Shown here in pieces: positions 47,289-59,835 of a DNA stretch of 64,000 nt. Position 1 is the stretch's first letter; every line of letters starts with the position of its first letter. Under the pieces are notes generated by a model. That model saw only the letters and a list, made by a program, of their open reading frames with translations, was not told where the DNA came from and did no database searches. Source of the stretch: Pyrus communis (lineage: Eukaryota; Streptophyta; Magnoliopsida; Rosales; Rosaceae); assembly GCF_963583255.1 (NCBI RefSeq), contig NC_084813.1, forward strand, positions 8,542,001 to 8,606,000. Reading direction: 5' to 3'. The position numbers were made by a program, and so were the translations under genes.

Positions 47289-48344
47289 CAAAATAACATA
47301 CCAGAAGCCTTACCTGAGTACATTGATGAGCAAAATCTTTTCCTTCTTAACTTCAAGATGCTCGCATTCCCAACTTTTAATGAGGAAGACTGTAATATGT
47401 CTTCCATAGATCATATTTTCAAGTTTTCAAATCACTGTGTGGTGTTCAATGAAAACCCCAACTACAAGTTAAGACTGTTTGGAAACTCACTGGTAGGCTT
47501 GGCCTCCCAATGGTACTCTCTGTTACCCCCTAATTCCATTGCCAACTGGGGGCAAATGGATGACCTTTCATGAACAGTTCTATATAGGGAACTTGAGATG
47601 ACCATTAATGATTTGGAGGAAGTAAAACAGTATGAACACAAGTCTATAGAGGATTTCATGATGAGGTTTAGAAAAACCAGGATAAGATACCAGTTCCCAA
47701 TCAACCATGCTTCACTCATAGCCATTGCCCATAAGTCTCTAATACTACCTTTGAGGAAGAAGTTTTATGATGTGTAGTTTAACGAGCTTCAAGAGTTGGT
47801 GATTGTAGCCACTAAGCATGAGAAGCTATTGATAGAGGAATAACAAGTGAAGCACTCATCTAAAGTGTATCATTTCTATAAAAACAAAGCCCTAATACAC
47901 CATCTATAGTTTGAAAGCCTAAATCCAAGAGAAAATGATAGTAGTCTGGGAGAGGGGAATGAGTTATATGCTACAGAGATGATCACTCATTTCAAACCTT
48001 TAATGGTGAATGGATTGGTTCAGCCCATCAAAGACCAGAAGATCGTGATGAATGATGGAGGCTTTGTGCCAATGAAGCCTGAAGTATCAATCATACTCCT
48101 TTGATTTAACCAAGCTGCAGACATTTATGAGGAACTAGTAAAAGCTAGAGTAATCTTGCCTGAAAACACCAAGAAGATGCCCAAACCTAAAGAACTTAGA
48201 GGGAAAAAGTACTGTAAGGTTTACTGCACCTTCAATCACTCCATAACTAATTGTGTGCAGTTTAAGGACCTTATAGTCAAGGGAAAACTATTGCTAGAGA
48301 AACCTCAAGCCAATATGATGGTTGACACAGATCTATTCCCATAA
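47289..48344 (+). pseudogene. Tat-type gag
   Basis: It carries the retrotransposon gag core with ASQWYSLLPPNSIANW and later DFMMRFRKTRIRYQ. Downstream is a zinc-knuckle-like CKVYC...H...C at 48213-48254 (spacing C-x3-C-x3-H-x4-C, somewhat off the usual CCHC). At least four in-frame stops and one frameshift break it. Gag would form the particle around the RNA genome. Confidence 0.75.
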
Positions 48345-49518
48345 GCCTTAATTAACATGATCAACCTTAATTATGTTGAAAAAGGGAAAACTAAGGCTAC
48401 CTTGGATGAAAGAGGAGAAAAAAGGCAAGCAGTTAGGTCAACAATAGGCATTAAAAGGTTGCCTGATAGGCCCTAAGCAGTTGTGGTTAAATGAGTGGTT
48501 TTGTGTAGCAGATGTCAGTGTGAGTATGAACTCGAGGTGCCAGCGACAGGTGCCATCATCGATCGAGAGTTGGTCAAAAGAAGAGAGATAGAGGAACAAG
48601 ATGCCCGTAAAAGCATTTCTCGGACTGCTGAGAAAGAAACTACCAAGATTATGTTCTAAAGGTTGGGAAGAGATTCAAAGCCTATAGGCTTATATGAGGT
48701 GTTCAAAAACTTTAAAGCCTCTGAAGAAGTAGAAGATAAGGAGGCAAAGTTGCCAAGATGGGTAGATGTTAAACCTCCCCAACTAGCTTACCACAGTAGC
48801 ATAAGACAAGAATGGCAAGAGAGAACCATGAGCTTGATTCCTCCAGCTACAAAAGGAAATTTAGCCCATTTGGGTTGACAATGGTACGTGGTGGGCAAAG
48901 ATGGAAGACCTGTTAGAGAGATGAGAGTATCCATGATAAGGAGGGTTCAGAGGCAGTACAAGGCTCATATAAACTTATTAAAAATCCCTTCCATTTCAGA
49001 AGCTTCTGAAAATGTTAAGTTCGAGAGGTTCACCCAGCGGGAAGATAACTCAGTTAGATGAGTAAGAAAGAGGTAAAGAGAGTTAATAGTAAAGCTGAAG
49101 GTGAAGGAGATCATGTACCTCAAAATCTTCACCCAGGTAAGTACATGATATTAAGAATGGCTAAGAAAACATGGTGATGGTACCTACACCAGGTTAGAAT
49201 CTAGAGCCTATCTGTTTAGGAACTATTTCTTCTGAGAGAGGGATACCTCCACCATTGCTGGAAGATGTTCCCTTTGAAGCTCCAAAACAACTGCATAACT
49301 TCGATATAGCAGGAGAATAAGAAATGCCCGAGTTAATGTTAACTAAGGATGCCCAAGCATAGATGGATTAATTTATGTACCAGATTGGATAGAAGAATGA
49401 AGAAGTACCTGGACCAAGTAACTTCCATGTGAACATAACCTATGTCTTATCAGCCATGTTCTGTGCAGAACTAGATCAACCAGCAGCAATGGAATGTGAT
49501 TATTTGGCATAAGAGCCA
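48345..49518 (+). other. Decayed gag-protease linker of the Tat-type element
   Basis: Short open frames in shifting phases with no recognised domain. Consistent with the poorly conserved linker between gag and protease. Confidence 0.5.
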
Positions 49519-52183
49519 ATGATGGCACTTATAGACATTGAAGAAGTTGGAAAAGAGGGATCAAGCTTGGCAAACTTGCCTGACCTTATAGGAAAAGAGC
49601 CCGATAGGGTTTACTCTGAAAAGATGGTGTTCAACAAGCCAAGTCTAGCCTTAGCAAACCATCTAAAGCCCATATATGTGCCAGCTCATTTGGAGGGAGT
49701 TCTTTTCAAGAAGGTGTTGATAGATGAGGGCAGCAGTCAATGTGCTCCCATTTAAACAGATAAAGAGGCTATACAAAAGTGAGGAAGGTATTATCCCTAC
49801 TAATCACACAATGTCTAGTTTTTCTAGTGTTATCACTAAAACACATGAGATACTACCTTTTGAAGTAGACTTGGGATCCAGAATGATCATGTTGGCATTC
49901 TTTGTAGTGGATAACATCTCTACCTATGGAGCATTACTGCGAAGGGATTGGATCCACTAAAGTCCATTTGTGCCATCTACCTTACACCAATGAGTCGTAG
50001 TTTACCATGAGACCACTAATGAGGAACAAGGATTTTAGGAGATAGTAGAGATTGAGTCACAACTATTTCTCCCCATAACCAATGTTGCAGAAGCCAATTT
50101 CTATAATCCCAATGTTAGGATCTTGAAGTGTCTAGGTGCTAATCATAACCGCTGCCATACCAAGGTGACGACATAGAAGCACTTACAACAAGGATTTTCT
50201 CTAACTAAGGAGGAATAAGACATGCCTTATATTGTCCCTGCCCACCAACACCAATGATAACTAACCAAAAGAAGAAGGACCAAGTAGTAGTAGTCATGTT
50301 CTTAATCAAAAGATTGTTAGAATATGTGAGATAAAGAAGAGAGAGATTAAAGAGAGATCAGCCAAAGAAATGGCAAAGTGAGGAGAAGGAACTTTCGGCA
50401 CCAAAGATAGATAAGGAAATGAGGTTTTGGGAGAAGGAAGTGAAAGCAACCATTCATATGGCAAGGTGTATATATAACTTAAATTGGCCAGAGGATGAGC
50501 CCGAGGCTTCAAAGTCAATATAATTTTTGTGTACAAAGCCTGACAAACTAGCTTGAGGTACAAGACCGTTTGGAAACCATTAATTTGGAAACTGAGGAGG
50601 ACCTAAGGCCAATATAACTCAGTGGCTTGCCGGAGGTTAGAGATCGGGCAAAAATAGTTGATATTTGGCATAAATTCAAAGACTGTTTTGCATGGTATTA
50701 CACAGAGATGCCTGGATTGGACCCAGTTTAATAGAGCACAAAATGCCTATCAAAGAGGGGTACAGACTTGTGAAGCAAGCACCAAGAAGGATGTCGAAGG
50801 AAAATGAAGAAAAAGTCAAAAGAAGAGATCAAGAGGCTGGTAAAAGCAGGATTTATTAAGCCTGTAAAGTATGTGGAGTGGTTGGCCAACATTGTACCTG
50901 TATTAAAAGCTATAACTAATGCTATTCAATGTTATGTTGACTATAGAAACATTAACGAGGCAACTCCCAAAAACGAATACCCCATGCCCATGGCTGACCT
51001 ATCCATCGATGCAGTTGCAAAACATAAAGTTTTATCTTTTATGGATGGGAATGCTGGATATAATCAGATAAAAATGGCTACAAAATACATACATAAGACA
51101 ACATTTAGATACCCAGGACATATAGGAGCATATGAATACGTAGTCATGCCATTTGGGTTGAAAAATGCTGGTGTTACCTATCAAAGGGCAATGAATACTA
51201 TTTTTCATGATTTAATCAGGCATAGCATGAAGGTTACTTTGATGACATTGTGGTGAAGTTTAGAACTAAAGATCAGCACCTAGAAGACCTCAGACAAGCC
51301 TTGCTAAGGATGAAAACCCACAAGTTGAAGATGAATTCTAGAAAATGTGCCTTTGGGTTAATATCAAGCAACTTTTTGGGATTCCTAGTCTATCATAGAG
51401 GTGTGGACATAGACATGAATAAAGCTCAGGCTATAATAGAGTCACCTTCCGTCACCAAGAAAGTGCAATTGCAGAGGTTGTTAGGGATGATTAACTTTTT
51501 GAAGAGATTTATTGCTAATCAGGCGGGTAAGATCCAACTGTTGACTCTTTTGTTGAGATTAAAGAATCAAGAGAAGTTCGAGTGCGACCCTCAACACCAA
51601 CAAGCTTTTGACAAAATAAAGGCTTGTTTAGCCTCTCCACCAGTGCTCATGCCCCCCTCCTCCCCGGCGCTAACGGGGAAACCTTTGAAACTCTACATTT
51701 CTACATTTGAGAAGTCAATAAAGAGTTTATTGGCACAAAACAATGAAGGGGGGAAAGAGCAAGCAATATATTACCTCAGTAGGGTCTTTACTGAGGTAGA
51801 AACAAGATATACCCCAGTTGAGAAACTATGTTTAGCTCTGTACTTTACTTCTTGCAAATTGAGGCATTACATGTTGCCTTGCCTTATCCATATAATTGCC
51901 AAAACTAATGTGATCAAGTACATGTTCTCTAAACCAATCCTAGCTTGAAGGATTGGGAAATGGATTCTAGCACTATCAGAGTTCAGTTTTCAGTATGTAC
52001 CTCAAAGGGCAATAAAGGGACAAGTAATTGCAGACTTCCTATCTGAGCACTAAGAATCCAAGGAGGAGCTTATCAACATCCCAGGAACTCTGAAGGTGGC
52101 TAGCCTTTGGGTTACACCTAGTAAAGCTCATTCAGGCAAGTAGGAATGAATATAGCAAGAAGTACAAAGAATAACTAGCCTAT
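49519..52183 (+). pseudogene. Tat-type pol: protease, reverse transcriptase, first RNase H
   Basis: Protease: AHLEGVLFKKVLIDEGSS near 49684-49740, where the usual D-[GS]-G-[AS] triad is altered to DEGSS, with a frameshift just after. Reverse transcriptase from 50804: KAGFIKPVKYVEWLANIV, VDYRNINEATPK, MPFGLKNAGVTYQRAM. The catalytic xxDD box (near 51238-51248, a GATGAC reading DD) coincides with a frameshift. RNase H from about 51600, with KPLKLYISTF and YYLSRVFTEVETRYTPVEK, is weakly conserved. The frame stops at 51946. The Athila element then enters at 52179-52183. Confidence 0.8.
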
Positions 52184-54159
52184 GGATAGGAGCATTTTTA
52201 GGCGACTTAGTTAGCTTGTTTTTTTTTTTACATTTATGTTGTTAGTTCTTAGTTAATTTAGTATTTTGAGCTATTTTCGTGTGTTTGTAGGTCCAATGGG
52301 CTAAAGTGGCAAAAAAATGCAATTTGGAGCATTTGGGAGCAGTTTTGGGCTTGGAATGGTTAGTACATGCTTGGAACAAGGTGGATGGACGAAATTGAAG
52401 ACCAAAGGAGGCTAGGATTCTGCTAAAGAGATGGAAGAAAATAATTCAAGATTTGGAAGTAAAGAAATCAGCCACAAAGAAGGAAACATGAGTCAAACTT
52501 CCTTATTTTGACTTTGTTTCCTTAAATCTTTCCTACATAAGTTCCAGCTGCCAAAGAGGGTCCGTAATTAATTTAGGACACTTAAATACAAGTTCTAGAA
52601 GCCTTAATCCCAGCCAAAGGGGGATGCCGCACCCTACCCTTTATCCTTCCTTGCCGTGCAAGGGAAACAACATTCTCTTTCCTATTCTCATTGCCGCAAA
52701 TCCCTTCCTTTTTTCCCTTAGGATTCTGACTTTAATTCTCCTTTTCCTTGGGGATTTGGGGTCCAATTCTTTCGTAAACCATTTAATTAAAGTTAAGATC
52801 CTTTCCCTAGAATAAAAAGCTTGTGCCGCATCCATACACACATTCCATTCATCCATGCAGAGAACCAGCCATCATTCATCCTTCTACACCTTCATCACCT
52901 TCCATACACCATTCTGCACCCCTTCTTCCACCATATCTCCCTGCCATTCATCTATCCTTCACCCTAACACACCACAACCCACTTTTCATACCCTTAAACG
53001 TTTGTGCCGCATCATAGCAAGGAAGAAGGAGAGGAGAAGTAGCCTTGGACGTTTTTGCATTCAAGTTGGATTGTTGGAACGTTTTTAGGTGTAATCTATC
53101 TTTTGTTTTCAATGTTTAATTTAAGTTTTCTTTGTTTTGCTGTGAACATGAGAGGCTAAACTTGTTTTAGCTAGGGGAGACTTTGAAACCATGATTATAT
53201 TTGTGGTATGAATTGATTAATTCTAGTTGTGATTTCATAAATTGTGAATGCAATTTACTTAACAGTTTGATTAAGAACTTATTCTTGTATGTTGATTAAG
53301 GAGGCCTACTTAGTTTGCATGCTTGAATTTGATGCTAGAATATAAGGGAGTTTCACATAATCGTTACAAACTTATATTCACAAGTAGTAAAGGTTGTCTA
53401 TCACAATCATGTTAAGTTAAATTCCTGGCATGAGTATCATGATGTCATAGTTACGAATGCCTTGTCAATGCTTATGATTTTCACGAAACTTAATGATCTT
53501 TGCTTGTGTCTCTATAATGCAGTTCATGTAGGGAACTTGGAAAGAATAATTTGGTTGCCGAAGTGTTGTCTATCCAATTCAATGACTTAAGGAAAATATG
53601 AGGGTTAATTAGTGATGTCACGGTTAGTCTGGGGTGTTGAGGTTCATGGTTTATTGAAAAAGCAACTGGAAATCAATTGGTATTCAAGTGTTGTGGAAAA
53701 TGACCCTCTAGCTAGCTAATCATCCATCCATTTACCCAATTTCGTGCCAAACTTTGTTTAAGTCTTTGAATTACTTGTTTTACTTTAAATTTGTCAAAAC
53801 CCCAATTCCCTTTATTTAGTTGTGTCAAATTAGTTAGAATCTATCCTAATTTTTGTTTTTAAGTATTTTGAGTCAAGTTAAAGTTAGAATTCGTCCAAAG
53901 TAAGTCTTAGGGTCTAGTTTGAGTCTATTTGATTGTTTTGTGCTATTTTGAGTCTTTTTAGTTTGTTTTGAGTCATATAAGTCTAGTTAAAAGTCTTTGA
54001 GTCTAGTTAAGTGTTTGTAAGCCTAGTTTTGTATTTTGAGTCAGTTTTTAGTAGATTAGCAATCCCTCCTAATCCCCGGCCTAGAACGATCCCTACTTGC
54101 ATTTATGCTACAATTGTCAACAAGAGGGTTTAATTTGAGCGCTATTATTTATCACATCA
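52184..54159 (+). repeat. Athila 5' LTR
   Basis: 1976 bp. It ends ATCACATCA. Its first base is G where the 3' LTR has T, so the terminal TG reads GG here. Placement of the start is fixed by the CCTAT TSD and alignment with the 3' LTR (GATAGGAGC against GATAGAAGC). Confidence 0.9.
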
Positions 54160-54165
54160 AATTTT

Positions 54166-54184
54166 TGGCGCCGTTGCCGGGGAT
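54166..54184 (+). other. Athila primer-binding site (tRNA-Asp)
   Basis: TGGCGCCGTTGCCGGGGAT, six bases after the LTR, is complementary to the 3' end of plant tRNA-Asp (including CCA), the known primer of Athila elements. It primes minus-strand DNA synthesis. Confidence 0.85.
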
Positions 54185-54289
54185 TAGCAACTTTGCTAAT
54201 CCCCCATTGTTTCTTTTTGTTTTTTTTTTCCGTGTGTTTTTGTTTTAGTTGCTAACCTTGTTTTCTTTTCTTGTTTTTAGGTATAGTTT

Positions 54290-55641
54290 ATGACTCATAG
54301 CTCTCAACCTGTTCGTGCAAATATCTTGGACTTTGACGATGATTTTGAGCGGACTTTGAGAAGGAAGAGGAAGGAGCCAGAACTTAACCCACCAAGGTTA
54401 GCTCAGAATATGATTTTGAGGTGGAAGAAGAGGCCATGACAAGAGAGGAAGAAGAACCACAAGTCATGGCAGCAGACAATCGAACAATGAAGGAGCTTTT
54501 AGCCTCGGGAATGGACAATGCTGCACCCCTATGCATTCAATATCTTAGGGCAGCTCAAGATAAGACTGGTGAGTTCGAATTGAAGTCTAGCTTGCTGCAC
54601 CACATTCCAAAGTACCATGGGCTGTCCATGGAGGATCCAAACAAACATTTGAAGGAATTTGAAGTGGTTTGTTTAAGCATGACTCCAATCAACGTTGATG
54701 CTAACATTTTGAAGAAGAAAGCTTTTCCATTCTCTCTTTTAGAAAAAGCTAAGGATTGGTTGTATGAATTAGTACCTGGCACGGTTATATCTTGGGAGAG
54801 CATGAAGAGAGCGTTCTTAGAAAAATTCTTCCCCACTTCAAGAGCCATTATCTTGAAGAAGAAGATTAGTGGAATTCAACAAAATCAAGGGGAGTCATTT
54901 CCAGCCTATCATGAGCGTTTCAAGACTCTTGTTGCATCATATCCTCAACATCAAATGAAAGAAGAGATTCTCATTCAATATTTCTATGAAAGACTTTTTC
55001 CAATTGAGATACAAATGCTTGATGCATCAGCGGGAGGAGCTTTGGTTAACAAAACACCAATTAATGCCAAGACTTTGATTGCCAACCGAGCCTTGAATGC
55101 ACAACAATATGAAGGAGTTGGGCAGAGAGACATACCACAGCAGCAACATATGAATGAGGTAAGTGCAATATCTGAAATTCAATCTCAATTGGCTAATCTC
55201 ACTCTTCTTGTGTCACAGGTTGTTGAAAAACCCAAAATGTAAGAAAACACAATCTGTGGTGTGTGCTCGATACAAGGACATCAATATAAAAAATGCCCTC
55301 AATTGATTGAGAATGGTGGATGGGAGAGTGTCCATGCCATGGCCTACCAAGGATAAAACTAGCCAGGGCACGATCCATACTCCAATACTTATAATTCGGG
55401 ATGAAAAGATCACCCAAACATGAGGTGGAGGGAGCCTCAACAACCTCAACAACAAGGAGGATTTCGTCCAACAGCCCCTGGGATATATCAAAAGCCATTC
55501 ACACCAATGCAACCTCAACCACCTCCGGTTCAATCAAATTCAGGTACATCTTTGGATCATGATAAGGTTATTCAATTATTAACCACTTTGATGCATGGAG
55601 TACAAAATCAAGCTGAGGAGGTGGATGACTTGAAGAAATAA
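54290..55641 (+). pseudogene. Athila gag with CCHC zinc knuckle
   Basis: The start ATG at 54290 opens a frame that is lost by a 1-base shift near 54400 and recovered in the frame of 54421. The gag core spans about 54590-55000 (YHGLSMEDPNKHLKEFE, AKDWLYELVPGTVISW, FFPTSRAIILKKKI). A stop at 55240 immediately precedes a canonical CCHC knuckle at 55255-55296 (C-x2-C-x4-H-x4-C). More stops follow (about 55354, 55360, 55402, 55639) in the same frame. Gag packages the element's RNA. The lesions are few and mostly substitutions, so a read-through frame is easily followed. Confidence 0.85.
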
Positions 55642-58600
55642 ATGGGGCAAATGGCGGAATTCATGGGACAATTTAGAGATCAAGGCAAATTAGTTAGTTC
55701 AACCATTGTCAACCTGAAGGGAGGATTCGAATTTGCCAAAGTTATCACATTGAGAAGTGGAAAAGAAGTTGGAGCTGACCCAAGACCATCCAAATTAAGT
55801 AAAACAGAGGATGGGAAGCTACAAATTGAGGGAGAGGGACAAGGCCAAGCCACGACAAAGGTAGCAACACCCTTACCGCAGCTACTTAGAGACCGCAATT
55901 CATCCAATTCATCCAATATAGGTAAGTTGGGTTCAAATTCCATTAATTCTAACCCTATTACACCCAATGTACCTTTCCTTCGCAGATTTATGCAAGCAAA
56001 GAAAGAAGAGAATGACAAGGACATTCTTGAGACATTTAGGAAGGTACAAGTCAACATTCCACTCCTTGATGCAATCAAACAAGTTCCAAAGTATGCCAAA
56101 TTCTTGAAGAAGCTTTGCACAACAAGGAAGAGGGTTTCGAAAAAAGAAGTGGTGAGGGTAAGTGAAAATGTTTCTACTGTTTTACAAAGGAAATTACCTC
56201 CAAAATGCAAAGACCCAGGTAGTTTCACAATCATTTGTGTTATTGGCCAAACTATGTATGAACATGCTATGTTAGACTTAGGAGCTTCAATTAACGTCAT
56301 GCCATACTCTATTTATGCATTCATGAACCTGGGAGAGCTGAAAAATGATGGTGTGATTATTCAATTAGCCGATCGTTCTAATGCATATCCAAAGGGAGTT
56401 TTGGAAGATGTTTTGGTGCAGGTTAACAACTTGATCTTCCTCGATGATTTCTATGTGCTTGAGATGGAAGATACGGCCCATTCCATATCCTTGCAGATCC
56501 TTCTTGGAAGACCATTCATGAAAACAGCTCGCACCACCAAGATCGATGTGTTCAAAGGAAATTTAACGATGGAATTTGATGGGAAAATTATTGATTTTAA
56601 TATTTCTGAAACTATGAGATATCCTAATGATGATCATTCATGCTTTTCTATTAATATCATTGATTCATTGGCGCAGGAACATCTTGAATAATTACATGAG
56701 GATGCACTTGAAACGGTCATTACAAGTGGAATAGGACTAAAAAACCAAGTGGCAGCACTAATTCAAACCCACGACACTAATCTGGGCTTCCATGCCATGC
56801 CCCCTTGTGATGATGTAATTGAAGTGGTGGCTGCCCTAGAGTCATTGCCACGGCAAAATGGTAAGTCCCTAACCCCAATTTCAATTCCCGTTTCCACTAA
56901 TAAGTTGCTTCCTTCAGTGATACAACCACCTTCCCTTGAGCTTAAACCATTACCAAACCACTTGAAGTATGTTTTCTTGGGTGAACAAGAGACCTTGCCC
57001 ATCATTGTGGCTTCCTCACTCACGGCACAAGAAGAGGACAAGTTGGTGAGGGTGCTCAAGGAGTACAAAATAGCCATTGGATGGACCTTGGTTGACATAA
57101 GGGAATAAGCCCTACTACATGCATGCATCGTATACTCTTGGAGGAGGGGGCTAAACCATCTCGAGAAGCTCAACGCCGACTCAACCCTCCAATGATGGAA
57201 GTCGTGAAGAAGGAAATTATCAAACTCCTTGATTGTGGCGTGATCTATTCTATCTCTGATAGTTGTTGGGTTTCGCCAGTCCAAGTTGTTCCAAAGAAGT
57301 CCGGCATCACTGTGGTGAAGAATGAAGAGAATGAACTTGTGCCCACACGTATCAAAATAGGTTGGAGAGTTTACATCGATTATAGGAAGCTAAATGCCAC
57401 TACAAGAAAATATCACTTCCTTTTGCCATTCATTGATCAAATGCTTGAAAGGTTAGCGGTCATTCTTTTTATTGTTTTCTTGATGGTTATTCGAGATATA
57501 ATCAAATTGTTATAGCTCCAGATGATCAAGAAAAGACCACTTTTACTTGTCCATTTGGTACTTTTGCATATCGTCGAATGCCCTTTGGTTTGTGCAATGC
57601 GCCAGCCACATTTCAAAGATGCATGGTAAGTATATTTTCTAATTATGTTGAGAAGATCATTGAGGTATTCATGGATGATTTTAGTGTTTTTGGTGACTCA
57701 TTTGATAATTGTTTGCATAATCTCACTTTAATCTTGAAAAGATGCATTGAAACTAACCTTGTTTTAAATTGGGAAAAATGTCATTTCATGGTAAAACAAG
57801 GCATAGTTTTGGGTCACATAATCTCTGAAAAAGGAATTGAGGTTGATAAATCAAAAATAGATCTTGTATGCTACTTACCCTCTCCTACTTCGGTAAGAGA
57901 GGTTTGTTCTTTTCTTGGACATACAGGATTTTATAGGCGATTTATCAAGGATTTTTCAAAGATTGCACAACCCCTTTGCCGTCTCCTTCAAAAGGAAGTG
58001 TCATTCGAATTCAACGAGGAGTGTGAGAGGAATTCAAACACCTCAAGGAGATGCTTACCTCAGCCCCAATCATAGTTCCACCAGATTGGAGCACACCTTT
58101 TGAGTTAATGTGTGATGCATCAGATTATGCAATAGGGGCTGTTTTAGGCCAAAGGAAGAACAAGCAGCCATATGTCATTTATTATGCATCCAAGACCTTG
58201 AATGATGCTCAATTGAACTACTCTATCACTGAAAAAGAACTTCTTGCTGTTGTGTTTATTTTAGATAAGTTTCGCTCTTATTTACTTGGCACTAAAGTTG
58301 TTGTTTATTCTGACCATGCAGCTTTGAAGTACTTATTCACCAAGAAAAAGGCTAAACCAAGGCTAATTCGCTGGATGTTCCTCCTCCAAGAGTTCGATAT
58401 TGAAATTAGAGACAAGAAAATGAGTGAAAACGTGATGGCTGACCTGAGTCGTTTGGTGTGCAATGAGGAGTCATTACCCATCCAAGAGACATTCCCAGAT
58501 GAGCAATTGCTGTTCATTGAGGTAAAAGAGCCATGGTATGCAGATTTGGTGAATTATTTGGTGTCTAAACAAGTTCCAACCACCTTAAACAAACACCAAC

Positions 58601-59835
58601 GTGATAAACTCAAGAAGGATGCATTGTTTTATGTGTGGGATAACCCATATTTGTGGAAATATTGCTCTGATCAGATTCTTCGTAGGTGTATGCATGATTC
58701 TGAGTTTAATTTGATTTTAACTTTTTGTCACACTTATGCATGTGGGGGTCATTTTGGCACACAACACACAATCTTTAAGGTGTTAGAATGTGGATTTTAT
58801 TGGCCTACAATCTTTAAAGACGCTAGAACTTTTTGTATGACTTGTGATCGTTGTCAAATAATGGGCAATATAGGTGCAAGGGATCAAATGTTGCAGACCC
58901 CTATGTTCAATGTTGAAATTTTTGATGTTTGGGGCATTGATTTCATGGGTCCTTTTCCTTCTTCATATAGGTTCACTTATATTTTGCTTGCGGTTGATTA
59001 TGTCTCAAAATGGGTGGAAGTTAAAGCCACCCATACTAATGATTTTAGAGTGGTTGCAGATTTCATCAAAACTAACATCTTCTCTAGATTTGGGATGCCT
59101 AGAGTGCTCATAAGTGATGGAGGGTCTCCTTTTTGTAATCGCACCATTGAGGCGCTGCTCAAGAAATATAATGTCACACATAAGGTTTCAACACCTTATC
59201 ACCCTCAAACAAATGGCCAAGCCGAGGTTTCCAATAGAGAAATCAAGCAGATTTTGGAGAAGATCGTTGGGCCAACAAGAAAGGATTGGAGCTTGCGTTT
59301 GGAAGATGCATTGTGGGCATATCGTACAGCCTACAAAACACCCATTGGGATGTCCCCATTTCAACTTATCTATGGCAAACCATGCCATCTTCCCGTGGAA
59401 TTAGAACACAAGGCGCATTAAGTTGTCAAAACATTCAACATGGACATAGATGCAACTGGAATTCATAGGAACCTTCAATTGAATGAACTTGAAGAGATTA
59501 TTAGGCTTGAAGTTTATGAGAATGCTCGAATTTACAAAGAGAAGACAAAGGCATTCCATGACAAGATGATTCGTAGCAAAACATTCTCCATAGGGCAGAA
59601 AGTGTTACCTTTCAACTCTCGTCTTCGTTTGTTTCTCGGTAAGTTACGTTCTAAGTGGATTAGTCCTTTTATGATTAGTAATGTTTTTCCTTATGGTGCA
59701 GTCCAAATCGAAAGCTTAAGGAATGGCCAAGAATTCAAGGTGAATGGGCATCGTTTGAAGCCATATTATGAGAATGTTGAAGGGCAGATTGTGGATGATG
59801 TATCCTTCCATGCCGTGGGTTCCAATAGAGCTTAA
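55642..59835 (+). pseudogene. Athila pol: protease, reverse transcriptase, RNase H, integrase
   Basis: Order by position: protease with DLGASINVMP (56275 onward); reverse transcriptase from about 56950, with WVSPVQVVPKKSG, YIDYRKLNA, MPFGLCNAPATFQ and FMDD at 57668-57679; RNase H about 58060-58460, with [25 protein letters not shown] and [10 protein letters not shown]; integrase with an H-H-C-C zinc finger (about 58730-58857) and a core whose D, D, E lie at 58939, 59116 and 59224, giving 35 residues between the second D and E. Stops at 56689, 57106 and 59419 and 1-base shifts near 57100, 57455 and 58040 break it. The catalytic residues seen are all retained. Confidence 0.88.

Noticed and set aside
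52624..53088. Overlapping Pro/His/Ser-rich frames repeated near 62409-62689
   Set aside because: They lie within the two LTRs and are duplicated because the LTRs are; not genes.
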